A stretch of DNA of 64,000 nucleotides from Pseudomonas fluorescens (GTDB taxonomy: Bacteria > Pseudomonadota > Gammaproteobacteria > Pseudomonadales > Pseudomonadaceae), in the NCBI RefSeq assembly GCF_900636825.1, contig NZ_LR134318.1:5969967-6033966 (forward strand), read 5' to 3'. Under the pieces are notes generated by a model. That model worked only from the letters and a program-made list of their open reading frames with translations. It ran no database searches and was not told the DNA's origin. The stretch's first letter is position 1. Every line of letters begins with the position of its first letter. Both the position numbers and the translations under genes were made by a program. Shown here in pieces: positions 34,877 through 43,827 of this stretch.

Positions 34877-35990
34877 CGCCCGCATTTTGCAGGCACCGCG
34901 CACCGGCATCGGCCAATACGTTGCCGAGCTGGTCAACGCCTTGCACAGCGAACCTGACATTGAAGTAACACTGTTCCACGGCTGGGGCTGGAGCTCGGCG
35001 CTGCCGGACGCGGCCCTGCCCGGTTACTCGCGACTGACGCCACTGCTGCGGCAAATTCCCGGCGCTTATCAGGCGCGGCGCTGGCTGGAACAAAAACGTT
35101 TCGATCAAGGCAGCGCGCAAGGGATCGATCTGTATCACGAACCGAGTCTGTGGCCACTGGCGTTCGATGGCCCGACAGTCATCACCCTGCACGACCTTAC
35201 GCACCTGCATTTTCCGGACACGCAGCCAGCAGCGCGCCTGAAGGAAATCGAGCGGCGCCTGGCGCTGGGTGTCGAACAGGCGCAGCTGATTCTTACCGAC
35301 TCGAACGCCATCGCCGAGGAGGCACAGGAGTATTTCGGGCTGCCCGCCGAGCGTTTTGTCGTCGCACCGTTGGGCGTCGCTACACGGTTTCATCCCCGTG
35401 AGGCAACGGTAATCGACACCGTACTGAAGGCGCATGCGGTCACTGCGCGCGAGTATTTCCTGTGTGTCGGCACCTTGGAACCGCGCAAGAATCTGACGCT
35501 GGCACTGCGCGCTCATGCCCAGCTGCCGGAAGCGGTGCGCGAGCGTTTTCCGCTGCTCATCGTCGGCATGGCCGGCTGGCAGCGCGAACAATTCAGCGAC
35601 GAACTGCGTCGGGCTCTGGCCGGTGGACATGTGTGTCTGCTCGGCTATTTGCCCGATGAACACGTTGCGCAACTGCTCGCCGGGGCGCGGGCGTTGGTCT
35701 TCCCGTCGTTGTACGAAGGTTTTGGCCTGCCGGTGCTGGAGGCACTGGCCAGCGGCACGCCGGTGATCCTGACCCGTGCTTCGGCGATGCCGGAGGTCGC
35801 GGGCGCGGCCGGCAACTATATTGAAGCTGACGATGCTGTCGGCTTGCGTGATGCGATGACCCGACTGATCGACGATCAAGCACATTGGCAGGCATGCCGA
35901 GAAGCCGGATTGCAGCAGGCACGGCTTTTTTCCTGGCAGCGTTGCGCACAGGCTACGGCCGGTGCCTACCGCCAGGCCATGGGAGGTTGA
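34860..35990 (+). CDS. wbpY: D-rhamnosyltransferase WbpY
   Basis: A 376-residue GT4 glycosyltransferase starting MRIALNARILQAPRTGIGQY, 17 nt inside the end of wbpX. Motifs: CVGTLEPRKNLTLALRAHAQ and FPSLYEGFGLPVLEALASGT. With WbpX and WbpZ it assembles the D-rhamnose trisaccharide repeats; P. aeruginosa WbpY is about this length. Confidence 0.88.
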   Translation: MRIALNARILQAPRTGIGQYVAELVNALHSEPDIEVTLFHGWGWSSALPDAALPGYSRLTPLLRQIPGAYQARRWLEQKRFDQGSAQGIDLYHEPSLWPLAFDGPTVITLHDLTHLHFPDTQPAARLKEIERRLALGVEQAQLILTDSNAIAEEAQEYFGLPAERFVVAPLGVATRFHPREATVIDTVLKAHAVTAREYFLCVGTLEPRKNLTLALRAHAQLPEAVRERFPLLIVGMAGWQREQFSDELRRALAGGHVCLLGYLPDEHVAQLLAGARALVFPSLYEGFGLPVLEALASGTPVILTRASAMPEVAGAAGNYIEADDAVGLRDAMTRLIDDQAHWQACREAGLQQARLFSWQRCAQATAGAYRQAMGG

Positions 35991-35991
35991 A

Positions 35992-37122
35992 ATGCGCGTA
36001 CTTCATTTTTTCAAAACCTACTTGCCTGACTCGGTCGGCGGCATCGAGCAAGTGATCTTCCAGCTTTGCGAAAGCGGCGCTAAACACGGCATCGACGGCC
36101 AGGTGCTGACGTTGAGCACCGATCCGACGCCAGCCGTGCTGAAAGTCGGTCACCACGAAGTGCATCGCGCCAAACTCGACATTCAGTTTGCCTCCACCGG
36201 ATTTTCCTGGAGTGTGTTCAAGCAATTCCGCGAAATGGCCGCCGAAGCCGATGTGGTCAATTACCACTTCCCGTGGCCGTTCATGGATCTGGTGCATTTC
36301 GCCAGCGCCGTGAATAAACCCAGCGTGGTCACGTACCACTCGGACATCATCCGTCAGAAGCACCTGCTCAAACTTTATCGGCCCCTGATGAACCGCTTCC
36401 TTGCCAGTGCCGATCGCATCGTCGCGGCTTCGCCGAACTACTTGCATACCAGCGACGTGCTGCAACAGTTTCAAGACAAGACGCGAGTCATCCCTTACGG
36501 TTTGAACAAGGCAGGTTATCCACAGGCCGATACGGAACGCATGAACCATTGGCGCCAGCAGCTTGGGGATAAGTTTTTCCTGTTTGTCGGCGTCATGCGT
36601 TATTACAAAGGTTTGCACATCCTGCTCGATGCCTTGAAGGACGTTGATTACCCGGTGGTAATCGTCGGCGCCGGCCCGCTCGAACAGCAGTTGCATGCGC
36701 AAGCGGCGGCTCTTGGACTGCGCAACATTCACTTCCTCGGGCGCCTGGGAGATGAAGACAAAGTTGCGTTGCTGCAATTGAGCTACGCAATCGTCTTCCC
36801 ATCGCACCTGCGCTCGGAAGCGTTCGGTATTTCGCTGCTCGAAGGCGCGATGTATGGCAAACCGATGATTTCCAGTGAGATCGGTACCGGTACCAGTTAT
36901 ATCAATATCCATAACGAGACCGGTCTGGTCGTACCGCCGAGTAATCCACAGGCGTTTCGTGAAGCGATGCGTACGTTGTGGGACGATCCGGCGCGGGCCG
37001 CTGCGATGGGCGTGAAAGCGGAAGCACGTTACCGACAGTTATTCACAGCCGATGAAATGGGCCGCAAATGGACCGAGCTGTATCAGGAATTGCTCGAGGA
37101 AAAATCCCTGTCCTACGCCTGA
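35992..37122 (+). CDS. wbpZ: D-rhamnosyltransferase WbpZ
   Basis: A 376-residue GT4 glycosyltransferase, last in the operon, starting MRVLHFFKTYLPDSVGGIEQ with GGGAGG a few bases upstream. Donor-site text includes FVGVMRYYKGLHILLDALKD and FPSHLRSEAFGISLLEGAMY. WbpZ is thought to add the first D-rhamnose to the lipid-linked primer. A DnaA-type 9-mer (TTATCCACA) occurs within it at 36516, probably by chance. Confidence 0.9.
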   Translation: MRVLHFFKTYLPDSVGGIEQVIFQLCESGAKHGIDGQVLTLSTDPTPAVLKVGHHEVHRAKLDIQFASTGFSWSVFKQFREMAAEADVVNYHFPWPFMDLVHFASAVNKPSVVTYHSDIIRQKHLLKLYRPLMNRFLASADRIVAASPNYLHTSDVLQQFQDKTRVIPYGLNKAGYPQADTERMNHWRQQLGDKFFLFVGVMRYYKGLHILLDALKDVDYPVVIVGAGPLEQQLHAQAAALGLRNIHFLGRLGDEDKVALLQLSYAIVFPSHLRSEAFGISLLEGAMYGKPMISSEIGTGTSYINIHNETGLVVPPSNPQAFREAMRTLWDDPARAAAMGVKAEARYRQLFTADEMGRKWTELYQELLEEKSLSYA

Positions 37123-37284
37123 ACACGTCTCCACGTGTAGGAGCGCGCGTTACAGATCGAGGATCAGCGACTGGGTGCTCTGTGCGGGGATCGTGCAGCA
37201 GATTGCCCAGCGTATTGAACGTGCCACGGTGAACGTTCCATCATGACCTCTCCCCTGCACCGTCGGCAGTCTGGGTTGCGAAAA

Positions 37285-37911
37285 TCAGGCAGTGGTTTGC
37301 AGACCCGCGACGGTGCGCGGCATGCCGACAAAACCGGGCAAGGCTTCGACGCGGGCCAGCCAGGCGCGCACATGGGCGTAGTCATCCAGCGAGACGTTGC
37401 CTTCTGGTGCATGGGCGATATAGCTATAGGCAGAAACATCGGCAATGGTCGGTTCGGCGCCGGCCAGATACACGGTCCTGGCCAGTTCGACGTCCATTAC
37501 TTTGAGCAGGTTGTGCGCTCGGGCGATTGCCTCTTCTGCATTCAGTTGGGCGCCAAACACCGTGACCAGTCGCGCGGTAGCGGGCCCGAAAGCGATTGGC
37601 CCAGCGGCGACTGACAACCAGCGTTGCACCTGCGCAGCACCCAGCGGGTCAGCAGGCAGCCAACGACCGTTTCCATATTTGTGCGCCAGATACACCAGGA
37701 TCGCGTTGGAATCGGCCAGCACCACGCCGTCGTCATCGATCGCCGGCACCTGACCGAAGCTATTGATCGCCAGATAAGGCGCTTGCTTGTGCTCACCTTT
37801 AGCCAAGTCGATGAGGATCAGCTCGGTCGGCAGTTGCAGCAAGGACAGCATCAACTGAACCCGGTGAGCGTGGCCCGAGCGCGGGAAGTTGTAGAGTTTG
37901 ATCGCTTGCAT
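37285..37911 (-). CDS. Glutathione S-transferase family protein
   Basis: A 208-residue cytosolic GST. The thioredoxin-like N-terminal domain has the likely glutathione contact region YNFPRSGHAHRVQLML, FGQVPAIDDDG with the cis-Pro, and the ADSNAILVYLA segment; an all-helical C-terminal domain follows (TIADVSAYSYIAHAPEG). It conjugates or reduces an unknown electrophile. It lies just after a LysR regulator on the same strand, which may control it. Confidence 0.9.
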   Translation of the reverse strand: MQAIKLYNFPRSGHAHRVQLMLSLLQLPTELILIDLAKGEHKQAPYLAINSFGQVPAIDDDGVVLADSNAILVYLAHKYGNGRWLPADPLGAAQVQRWLSVAAGPIAFGPATARLVTVFGAQLNAEEAIARAHNLLKVMDVELARTVYLAGAEPTIADVSAYSYIAHAPEGNVSLDDYAHVRAWLARVEALPGFVGMPRTVAGLQTTA

Positions 37912-38016
37912 GGTCGACTCCGCTGAAGAGTGGCGTCGCTGCGGTGATGAGCGCGCCTGATGTAGCTATCTTCCACGGAACTCGAAAACAACAGAATCAC
38001 CAGCAAGTGCAATGAG

Positions 38017-38928
38017 TTATTTCAGCTCATGCAATAACGCAGGATGTTGGCGTAGCGCAGCGACGGCGAAGTCGATGAAGCTGCGCACCCGCGCGGGGGC
38101 TTTGCGACCGCCCTGATATACGAGATGGATCGGCAGCGGCGGCAGCTCGAAGTCCGCCAGCACGATCTCCAGCTCGCCGGCGGCCACCTTCGCTGCCACT
38201 TGATACGACAGCACCCGGGTCAGACCCAGCCCCAGCGACGCGGCAGTGATTGCGGCCTGATTGGCCGTGACAATCAAACGCGGCTCTGGCCGCACAGTAA
38301 TTGCCTCGCCAGCGTCGAGAAACGGCCAACTGCGTTGCTGGCCGGTGGCCGATGTCGCCACCACCGGCGCCGTGGCGAGCTCCTGCGGATGCTTCGGGCG
38401 CCCATGTCGGGCAAAGTATTGCGGCGAACCACAAATGACTCGTCGGACGTCGCCGACCCGGATCGCATGCTGACTGCTATCTGGCAGATCACCGATACGC
38501 ACCGCAACATCAATACCCTCTTCCACGATGTTGACGATCCGGTCGACCAGCACCGCATTGATCGTGACATCCGGATACTGCGCGAGGTAAGCCGCCATCA
38601 CCGGCGTGACAAACAGATCCCCAAACAATACCGGCGCGGTGACCGTCAGTTGCCCGCGCGGCTGCGCATGGCTGCCGGCCGCAGAATCCTCGGCTTCCTG
38701 CACCTCGGCGAGAATCCTGCGACAGTCTTCCAGATAACGCTGCCCCGCCTCACTCAAATGCACACTGCGCGTGGTGCGAACCAGTAACTGCGTGCCAATA
38801 CGCAACTCCAGCGCCGCTACTGCCCGCGTCACACTCGCCGCCGATAGCCCCAGACGCCGAGCGGCAGAAGAGAAGCCTTGCTCTTGGGCGACGGTGGCGA
38901 AGATGTGCATTTCCTGGAAGCGGTCCAT
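38017..38928 (-). CDS. LysR family transcriptional regulator
   Basis: About 303 residues from ATG 38928 (MDRFQEMHIFATVAQEQGFS); an upstream in-frame start at 38955 falls in REP-flanking DNA. The N-terminal winged helix-turn-helix (SSAARRLGLSAASVTRAVAA, about 20-40) is followed by the substrate-binding domain (GQLTVTAPVLFGDLFVTPVM). It belongs to the CrgA/DmlR-like group. Likely target is the downstream GST gene 105 bp away. Confidence 0.9.
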   Translation of the reverse strand: MDRFQEMHIFATVAQEQGFSSAARRLGLSAASVTRAVAALELRIGTQLLVRTTRSVHLSEAGQRYLEDCRRILAEVQEAEDSAAGSHAQPRGQLTVTAPVLFGDLFVTPVMAAYLAQYPDVTINAVLVDRIVNIVEEGIDVAVRIGDLPDSSQHAIRVGDVRRVICGSPQYFARHGRPKHPQELATAPVVATSATGQQRSWPFLDAGEAITVRPEPRLIVTANQAAITAASLGLGLTRVLSYQVAAKVAAGELEIVLADFELPPLPIHLVYQGGRKAPARVRSFIDFAVAALRQHPALLHELK

Positions 38929-38950
38929 GGGGTCAACCCTCACATCAAAA

Positions 38951-39031
38951 ATCAAAAAATCGCAGCCTGCGGCAGCTCCTACAGGCGAAATACGATTCCC
39001 GTGTAGGAGCTGCCGCAGGCTGCGATCTTTT
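38951..39031. repeat. REP inverted pair downstream of glmS
   Basis: Arms atcaaaaaatcgcagcctgc plus ggcagctcctaca (38951-38983) and tgtaggagctgccgcaggct plus gcgatctttt (39002-39031) are near-perfect reverse complements. The element lies between the LysR start and the end of glmS and covers the position where Tn7 would insert. Confidence 0.88.
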
Positions 39032-39097
39032 GCGGCGATTAACTCAATTGTGGATAAATTATTCCACCGTCACCGATTTCGCGAGGTTACGCGGCTG
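39030..39097. other. Predicted Tn7 attachment site at the glmS 3' end (unoccupied)
   Basis: The last codons of glmS (NLAKSVTVE then stop at 39061-39059) match the conserved TnsD recognition region. Tn7-like elements insert about 25 bp beyond the stop, here near 39034. No transposon ends or Tn7 genes are present; the LysR gene and a REP pair follow directly. Confidence 0.7.
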
Positions 39098-40891
39098 ATC
39101 CACGTCCGTGCCCTTGAGCACGGCGACGTAGTACGACAGTAACTGCAGCGGGATTGTGTAGAGGATCGGCGAGAGGATGTCGTGGATGTGCGGCATGTGC
39201 ACCACGTGGGTGCCTTCACCGTTGGTCATCCCGGCTTTTTCATCGGCGAACACGATCAGCTCGCCGCCGCGGGCGCGGACTTCCTGCAGGTTGGATTTGA
39301 GCTTTTCCAGCAGTTCGTTGTTTGGCGCAACGGTGACCACTGGCATGTCGTTATCCACAAGTGCCAACGGACCGTGCTTGAGCTCGCCTGCCGGGTAGGC
39401 TTCGGCGTGGATGTAGGAGATTTCCTTGAGTTTCAAGGCTCCTTCCATGGCCACCGGGAATTGCGCGCCACGGCCGAGGAACAGCGTGTGATTTTTCTCG
39501 GCGAACAGCTCGGCGATTTTTTCCACGGTGCTGTCCATGGCCAGCGCTTCGCCGAGGCGAGTTGGCAGGCGACGCAGTTCTTCGACCAGCGTTGCTTCAA
39601 CAGCTTTGTCCAGCGTGCCGCGCACTTGACCCAGGGACAGGGTCAGCAGGAGCAGACCAACCAGTTGCGTGGTGAACGCTTTGGTCGAGGCCACGCCGAT
39701 TTCGCGGCCGGCCTGGGTCAGCAAGGTCAGATCGGATTCACGCACCAGCGAGCTGATGCCGACGTTGCAGATCGCCAGGCTGGCGAGGAAGCCCAATTCC
39801 TTGGCGTTGCGCAAGGCAGCCAAGGTGTCGGCGGTTTCGCCGGACTGCGAGATGGTTACGAACAACGTGTCTGGCTGCACCACTACTTTGCGGTAGCGGA
39901 ATTCGCTGGCGACCTCGACCTGGCACGGGATGCCGGCCAGCTCTTCGAGCCAGTAACGGGCGACCATACCGGCGTGATAACTGGTGCCACAGGCAACGAT
40001 CTGCACGTTGCGCACTTTGGCGAACAGCTCGGCCGCTTGTGGGCCGAACGCCTGAACCAGCACCTGATCATTGCTCAGGCGACCTTCGAGGGTGCGCTGC
40101 ACAACGGCCGGTTGCTCGTGGATTTCCTTGAGCATGTAGTGGCGAAATTCACCTTTATCGGCCGCTTCAGCGCCGTCGGTGTATTGCACGGTCTGGCGCT
40201 CGACGGATTTGCCATCGACGTCCCAGATCTGCACGTCGTCGCGGCGAATTTCGGCGATATCGCCTTCTTCCAGGTACATGAAACGGTCAGTGACCTGACG
40301 CAACGCCAGTTGGTCGGACGCCAGGAAGTTCTCACCCAGACCCAAACCGATCACCAGCGGGCTGCCGCTGCGCGCGGCCACCAGGCGATCCGGCTGCCGG
40401 GTATTGATCACCGCCAGACCGTAAGCCCCGTGCAGCTCCTTGACCGTCGCCTTGAGTGCAACGGTCAGGTCAGGTTGCTCCTTGAGCTTTTCAGTGAGCA
40501 GGTGCGCAATGACTTCGGTGTCAGTGTCCGAGGTAAATACATAGCCCAACGCTTTGAGTTGCTCACGCAGCGCTTCGTGGTTTTCGATGATGCCGTTGTG
40601 CACCACAGCGATGTCGCCGGAGAAATGCGGGTGCGCGTTGCGTTCGCACGGTGCGCCGTGAGTCGCCCAGCGGGTGTGGGCAATACCGAGACGGCCAGCC
40701 AGTGGATGCTCGGCCAACGCCGCTTCGAGCTCGCTGACTTTACCCGGGCGACGCATGCGCTCGAGGGTTTCGTCGTTGGTGTATACCGCCACACCCGCGC
40801 TGTCGTAGCCACGGTATTCGAGGCGCTTGAGGCCCTCGAGCAGGATCGCGGTGATGTTACGTTCAGCCACTGCGCCGACAATTCCACACAT
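39059..40891 (-). CDS. glmS: Glutamine-fructose-6-phosphate aminotransferase
   Basis: A 610-residue enzyme making glucosamine-6-phosphate for UDP-GlcNAc, peptidoglycan and LPS. The start MCGIVGAVAERN exposes Cys2, the glutaminase nucleophile. N-terminal amidotransferase (about 1-240) is followed by two SIS isomerase domains (CGTSYHAGMVARYW; SQSGETADTLAALR) and the C-terminal KSVTVE. It lies 2 bp after the DeoR-type gene, so the two are probably co-transcribed. Confidence 0.97.
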   Translation of the reverse strand: MCGIVGAVAERNITAILLEGLKRLEYRGYDSAGVAVYTNDETLERMRRPGKVSELEAALAEHPLAGRLGIAHTRWATHGAPCERNAHPHFSGDIAVVHNGIIENHEALREQLKALGYVFTSDTDTEVIAHLLTEKLKEQPDLTVALKATVKELHGAYGLAVINTRQPDRLVAARSGSPLVIGLGLGENFLASDQLALRQVTDRFMYLEEGDIAEIRRDDVQIWDVDGKSVERQTVQYTDGAEAADKGEFRHYMLKEIHEQPAVVQRTLEGRLSNDQVLVQAFGPQAAELFAKVRNVQIVACGTSYHAGMVARYWLEELAGIPCQVEVASEFRYRKVVVQPDTLFVTISQSGETADTLAALRNAKELGFLASLAICNVGISSLVRESDLTLLTQAGREIGVASTKAFTTQLVGLLLLTLSLGQVRGTLDKAVEATLVEELRRLPTRLGEALAMDSTVEKIAELFAEKNHTLFLGRGAQFPVAMEGALKLKEISYIHAEAYPAGELKHGPLALVDNDMPVVTVAPNNELLEKLKSNLQEVRARGGELIVFADEKAGMTNGEGTHVVHMPHIHDILSPILYTIPLQLLSYYVAVLKGTDVDQPRNLAKSVTVE

Positions 40892-40893
40892 GG

Positions 40894-41670
40894 TTATTTC
40901 TCCTGGCTGACAGTCGCGCAGATCAAATTGATACCGCGCGCCTGAATCTGATCACGTGCATCTTCAGGCAAGCGATCATCGGTAATTAGGGTATGGACGC
41001 TGCTCCACGGCAGCTCCAGATTGGGGATCTTGCGGCCGATCTTGTCGGCTTCGACCATGACGATGACTTCCCGCGCGACGTCAGCCATGACCCGGCTCAA
41101 ACCGAGCAATTCATTGAAGGTCGTGGTGCCGCGGACGAGGTCGATGCCGTCGGCACCGATGAACAACTGGTCGAAGTCGTAGGAGCGTAGTACCTGCTCG
41201 GCGACCTGGCCTTGAAAGGATTCGGAATGCGGATCCCAAGTGCCGCCGGTCATCAACAGCACCGGCTCGTGTTCGAGCTCGCTCAAGGCATTGGCGACAT
41301 GCAATGAATTGGTCATCACTACCAAACCAGGCTGCTGGCCAAGTTCAGGGATCATCGCGGCGGTGGTGCTGCCGCTGTCGATGATGATGCGCGCGTGTTC
41401 GCGGATGCGTTTCACCGCGGCACGGGCGATCGCCTGCTTGTATCTGGAAACGCTCTGCGCAGCTTCCGCGACCAGTTCCTGCGGCATGGTGATTGCGCCA
41501 CCGTAGCGGCGCAGCAGCAGACCATGGCTTTCCAGCGCCGCCAGATCCTTGCGAATCGTAACTTCAGAGGTTTCGAAGCGCTTGGCCAATTCATCGACGC
41601 TCACTTCTCCCTGCTCATTAAGCAAGGCGAGAATGTTGTGGCGACGTTGTGGCGTGTTGCGCTTCGACAT
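40894..41670 (-). CDS. DeoR family regulator next to glmS
   Basis: A 258-residue DeoR/GlpR-type regulator: helix-turn-helix at about 20-50 (VDELAKRFETSEVTIRKDLA) and a DeoR sensor domain (ARIIIDSGSTTAAMIPELG, LFIGADGIDLVRG). Such proteins bind sugar phosphates. Co-location with glmS and glmU suggests control of amino-sugar synthesis; proteins in this place have been called GlmR, but that name is used for unrelated proteins too. Confidence 0.9.
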   Translation of the reverse strand: MSKRNTPQRRHNILALLNEQGEVSVDELAKRFETSEVTIRKDLAALESHGLLLRRYGGAITMPQELVAEAAQSVSRYKQAIARAAVKRIREHARIIIDSGSTTAAMIPELGQQPGLVVMTNSLHVANALSELEHEPVLLMTGGTWDPHSESFQGQVAEQVLRSYDFDQLFIGADGIDLVRGTTTFNELLGLSRVMADVAREVIVMVEADKIGRKIPNLELPWSSVHTLITDDRLPEDARDQIQARGINLICATVSQEK

Positions 41671-41771
41671 GATGACCTAAGTTTCGATTCGAAAGATAAC
41701 GCAAGCAATGAAACTCTATCGAAAGGATGCCGTCAAGTCTTGAGCAGAAAAATTCAGAAAGCTTGAAATGA

Positions 41772-41859
41772 CTGTGGGAGCAAGCTGCTGGCGAAAGGGC
41801 GACTCAGCCACGTGATATGTGACTGATCAACCGCATTCGCGAGCAGGCCGCTCCCACAG
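41772..41859. repeat. REP inverted pair of a second sequence family
   Basis: Arms ctgtgggagcaagctgctgg plus cgaa (41772-41795) and ttcgcgagcaggccgctccc plus acag (41836-41859) face each other. The core GTGGGAGC...GCTCCCAC differs from the GATCTTTTGAT family elsewhere in the window. It separates glmU from the DeoR gene, and a DnaA 9-mer (41864-41872) adjoins it. Confidence 0.85.
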
Positions 41860-41873
41860 AGATTGTGGATAAA

Positions 41874-43241
41874 TCAGGATTTTTTGATTTTTTCCGGGCG
41901 CTTCCAGCCATCGATGTTCTTCTGCCGCGCGCGGCCCACCGCCAACTGCGCGTTATCCACATTTTGCGTGATGGTCGATCCAGCCGCAGTGGTTGCACCG
42001 TTGGAGATATCCACAGGTGCCACCAGCGAATTGTTCGAGCCGATGAACACGTCGGCACCCAACACGGTTTTCCACTTGTTGGCGCCATCGTAGTTGCAAG
42101 TGATGGTGCCAGCGCCGATGTTAGTACGTGCACCGATTTCGGCATCGCCCAGATAGGTCAAATGACCAGCCTTGGCGCCCTCGCCCATGTGTGCATTTTT
42201 CAGTTCAACGAAGTTGCCTACATGCGCGCGCGCTTCAAGCACGGTGCCGGGACGCAGACGCGCGAACGGTCCGGCATCGCTGCCTTCACCGAGGACTGCG
42301 CCTTCGATGTGACTGTTGGCCTTGATCACCACGCCTTTGCGCAGGGTGCTGTCCTTGATGACACAGTTCGGACCGATGACCACATCATCTTCAATCACGA
42401 CGTTGCCTTCGAGGATCACGTTGATGTCGATCAGCACATCGCGGCCGACGGTCACTTCGCCACGCACATCAAACCGCGCCGGGTCACGCAGCGTCACGCC
42501 CTGTGCCATCAGACGACGGCCAGCACGCAACTGGTAATGCCGCTCCAGCTCGGACAGCTGCTTGCGATCATTGGCGCCCTGCACTTCCATCGCGTCGTGG
42601 GGTTGTTCGGTAGCCACCACCAGACCGTCACTGACCGCCATTTCAATCACGTCAGTCAGGTAGTACTCGCCTTGAGCGTTGTTGTTGGACAGCCGGCTCA
42701 TCCAGTCGGCCAGCCGATTGGCGGGAACAGCGAGAATGCCCGTGTTGCCTTCGGTGATAGCGCGTTGTGCTTCGCTGGCATCTTTATGCTCGACGATTGC
42801 CGCAACCTTGCCGTCCGCGTCACGCACGATGCGGCCATAGCCGGTTGGATCGTCCAGTTCAACAGTGAGCAAGCCCATTTGCCCCGGCACCACTTGTTTG
42901 AGCAGACGTTGCAGGGTTTCGACTTCGATCAGCGGTACGTCGCCGTAAAGGATCAATACGGTGTCGGCAGTAATGAACGGAACGGCTTGCGCGGTCGCGT
43001 GGCCCGTGCCCAGTTGCTTGTCTTGCAGAACGAAATTCAGATCGTCAGCCGCCAGACGCTCGCGCACTGCGTCGGCCCCGTGGCCGATGACCACATGAAT
43101 GCGTTGCGGGTCCAACTGCCGTGCGCTGTGGATAACATGGCCCAGCATGGAATTGCCGGCAATCGGGTGCAGCACCTTCGGTAGCGCCGAACGCATACGA
43201 GTGCCTTGACCGGCCGCGAGGATAACGATTTCAAGAGACAT
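41874..43241 (-). CDS. glmU: Bifunctional UDP-GlcNAc pyrophosphorylase / GlcN-1-P acetyltransferase
   Basis: A 455-residue enzyme for the last two steps to UDP-GlcNAc. The N-terminal uridyltransferase has AAGQGTRMRSALPKVLHPI (about 8-26); the C-terminal left-handed beta helix carries hexapeptide repeats (VTVGRDVLIDINVILEGNVV) and the acetyltransferase active-site region HLTYLGDAEIG. It follows the atp operon behind a strong terminator, an order usual in Pseudomonas. Confidence 0.97.
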   Translation of the reverse strand: MSLEIVILAAGQGTRMRSALPKVLHPIAGNSMLGHVIHSARQLDPQRIHVVIGHGADAVRERLAADDLNFVLQDKQLGTGHATAQAVPFITADTVLILYGDVPLIEVETLQRLLKQVVPGQMGLLTVELDDPTGYGRIVRDADGKVAAIVEHKDASEAQRAITEGNTGILAVPANRLADWMSRLSNNNAQGEYYLTDVIEMAVSDGLVVATEQPHDAMEVQGANDRKQLSELERHYQLRAGRRLMAQGVTLRDPARFDVRGEVTVGRDVLIDINVILEGNVVIEDDVVIGPNCVIKDSTLRKGVVIKANSHIEGAVLGEGSDAGPFARLRPGTVLEARAHVGNFVELKNAHMGEGAKAGHLTYLGDAEIGARTNIGAGTITCNYDGANKWKTVLGADVFIGSNNSLVAPVDISNGATTAAGSTITQNVDNAQLAVGRARQKNIDGWKRPEKIKKS

Positions 43242-43300
43242 GACTGGCTACCAATCCTGGGTGGTCAGCAACTGCGACCGGGGTTTGAATTCGGAAAAGA

Positions 43301-43330
43301 AAAAAGGGTAGCCGAGGCTACCCTTTTTTA
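43301..43330. terminator. Rho-independent terminator of the atp operon
   Basis: AAAAAGGGTAGCC and GGCTACCCTTTTT form a 13-bp perfect stem with a tiny loop, flanked by T-runs on either strand. It lies between the atpC stop (43357) and the glmU start (43241), ending the ATP synthase transcript. Confidence 0.93.
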
Positions 43331-43356
43331 TCAATCACACAACAAGCGTTGACGGA

Positions 43357-43782
43357 TCAACCGCCAAACTTCTTGCGGATCTGCTGGACGGTGCGCAGCT
43401 GAGCTGCAGCTTCGGCCAGACGTGTGGCAGCGGCGCCGTAATCGAAGTCCGCGCCTTTTTCGTTCAGGGCATTCTCGGCAGCCTTGAGAGCTGCTTGAGC
43501 CTGAGCTTCATCCAGGTCGGCAGCACGTTGCACAGTATCGGCAAGCACCTTGACCATGTTCGGCTGAACCTCGAGGAAACCACCGGAGATGTAGAACACC
43601 TCGGCTTCCCCGCCTTGCTTGATCAGGCGGATCGGACCTGGCTTCAGATTAGTGATCAGCGGCGCGTGACCCAGAGCGATACCAAGATCACCCAGTGCAC
43701 CGTGCGCAATCACCATCTCGACCAGGCCGGAAAAGATTTCCCCTTCCGCGCTGACGATATCGCAATGGACTGTCATAGCCAT
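43357..43782 (-). CDS. atpC: ATP synthase F1 epsilon subunit
   Basis: A 141-residue rotor-stalk subunit that couples rotation to catalysis and can inhibit ATP hydrolysis through its C-terminal helices. N-terminal beta domain (VHCDIVSAEGEIFSGLVEMV, LGIALGHAPLITNLKPG) and C-terminal helical pair (DEAQAQAALKAAENALNEKG). Last gene of the atp operon, ahead of the terminator. Confidence 0.96.
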   Translation of the reverse strand: MAMTVHCDIVSAEGEIFSGLVEMVIAHGALGDLGIALGHAPLITNLKPGPIRLIKQGGEAEVFYISGGFLEVQPNMVKVLADTVQRAADLDEAQAQAALKAAENALNEKGADFDYGAAATRLAEAAAQLRTVQQIRKKFGG

Positions 43783-43827
43783 CTGATTGCCTCAACCTAA
43801 ATTAGCGCCCGTTGCCGGGCGCCGGGA

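Noticed and set aside
37123..37284. Gap after wbpZ with one 'tgtaggag' fragment
   Set aside because: No second arm, gene, or clear terminator; probably a degraded REP end.
39182..40945. Long plus-strand open frame opposite glmS (587 residues)
   Set aside because: It is the antisense shadow of glmS; the translation has no recognisable domain and its length comes from high-GC codon bias.
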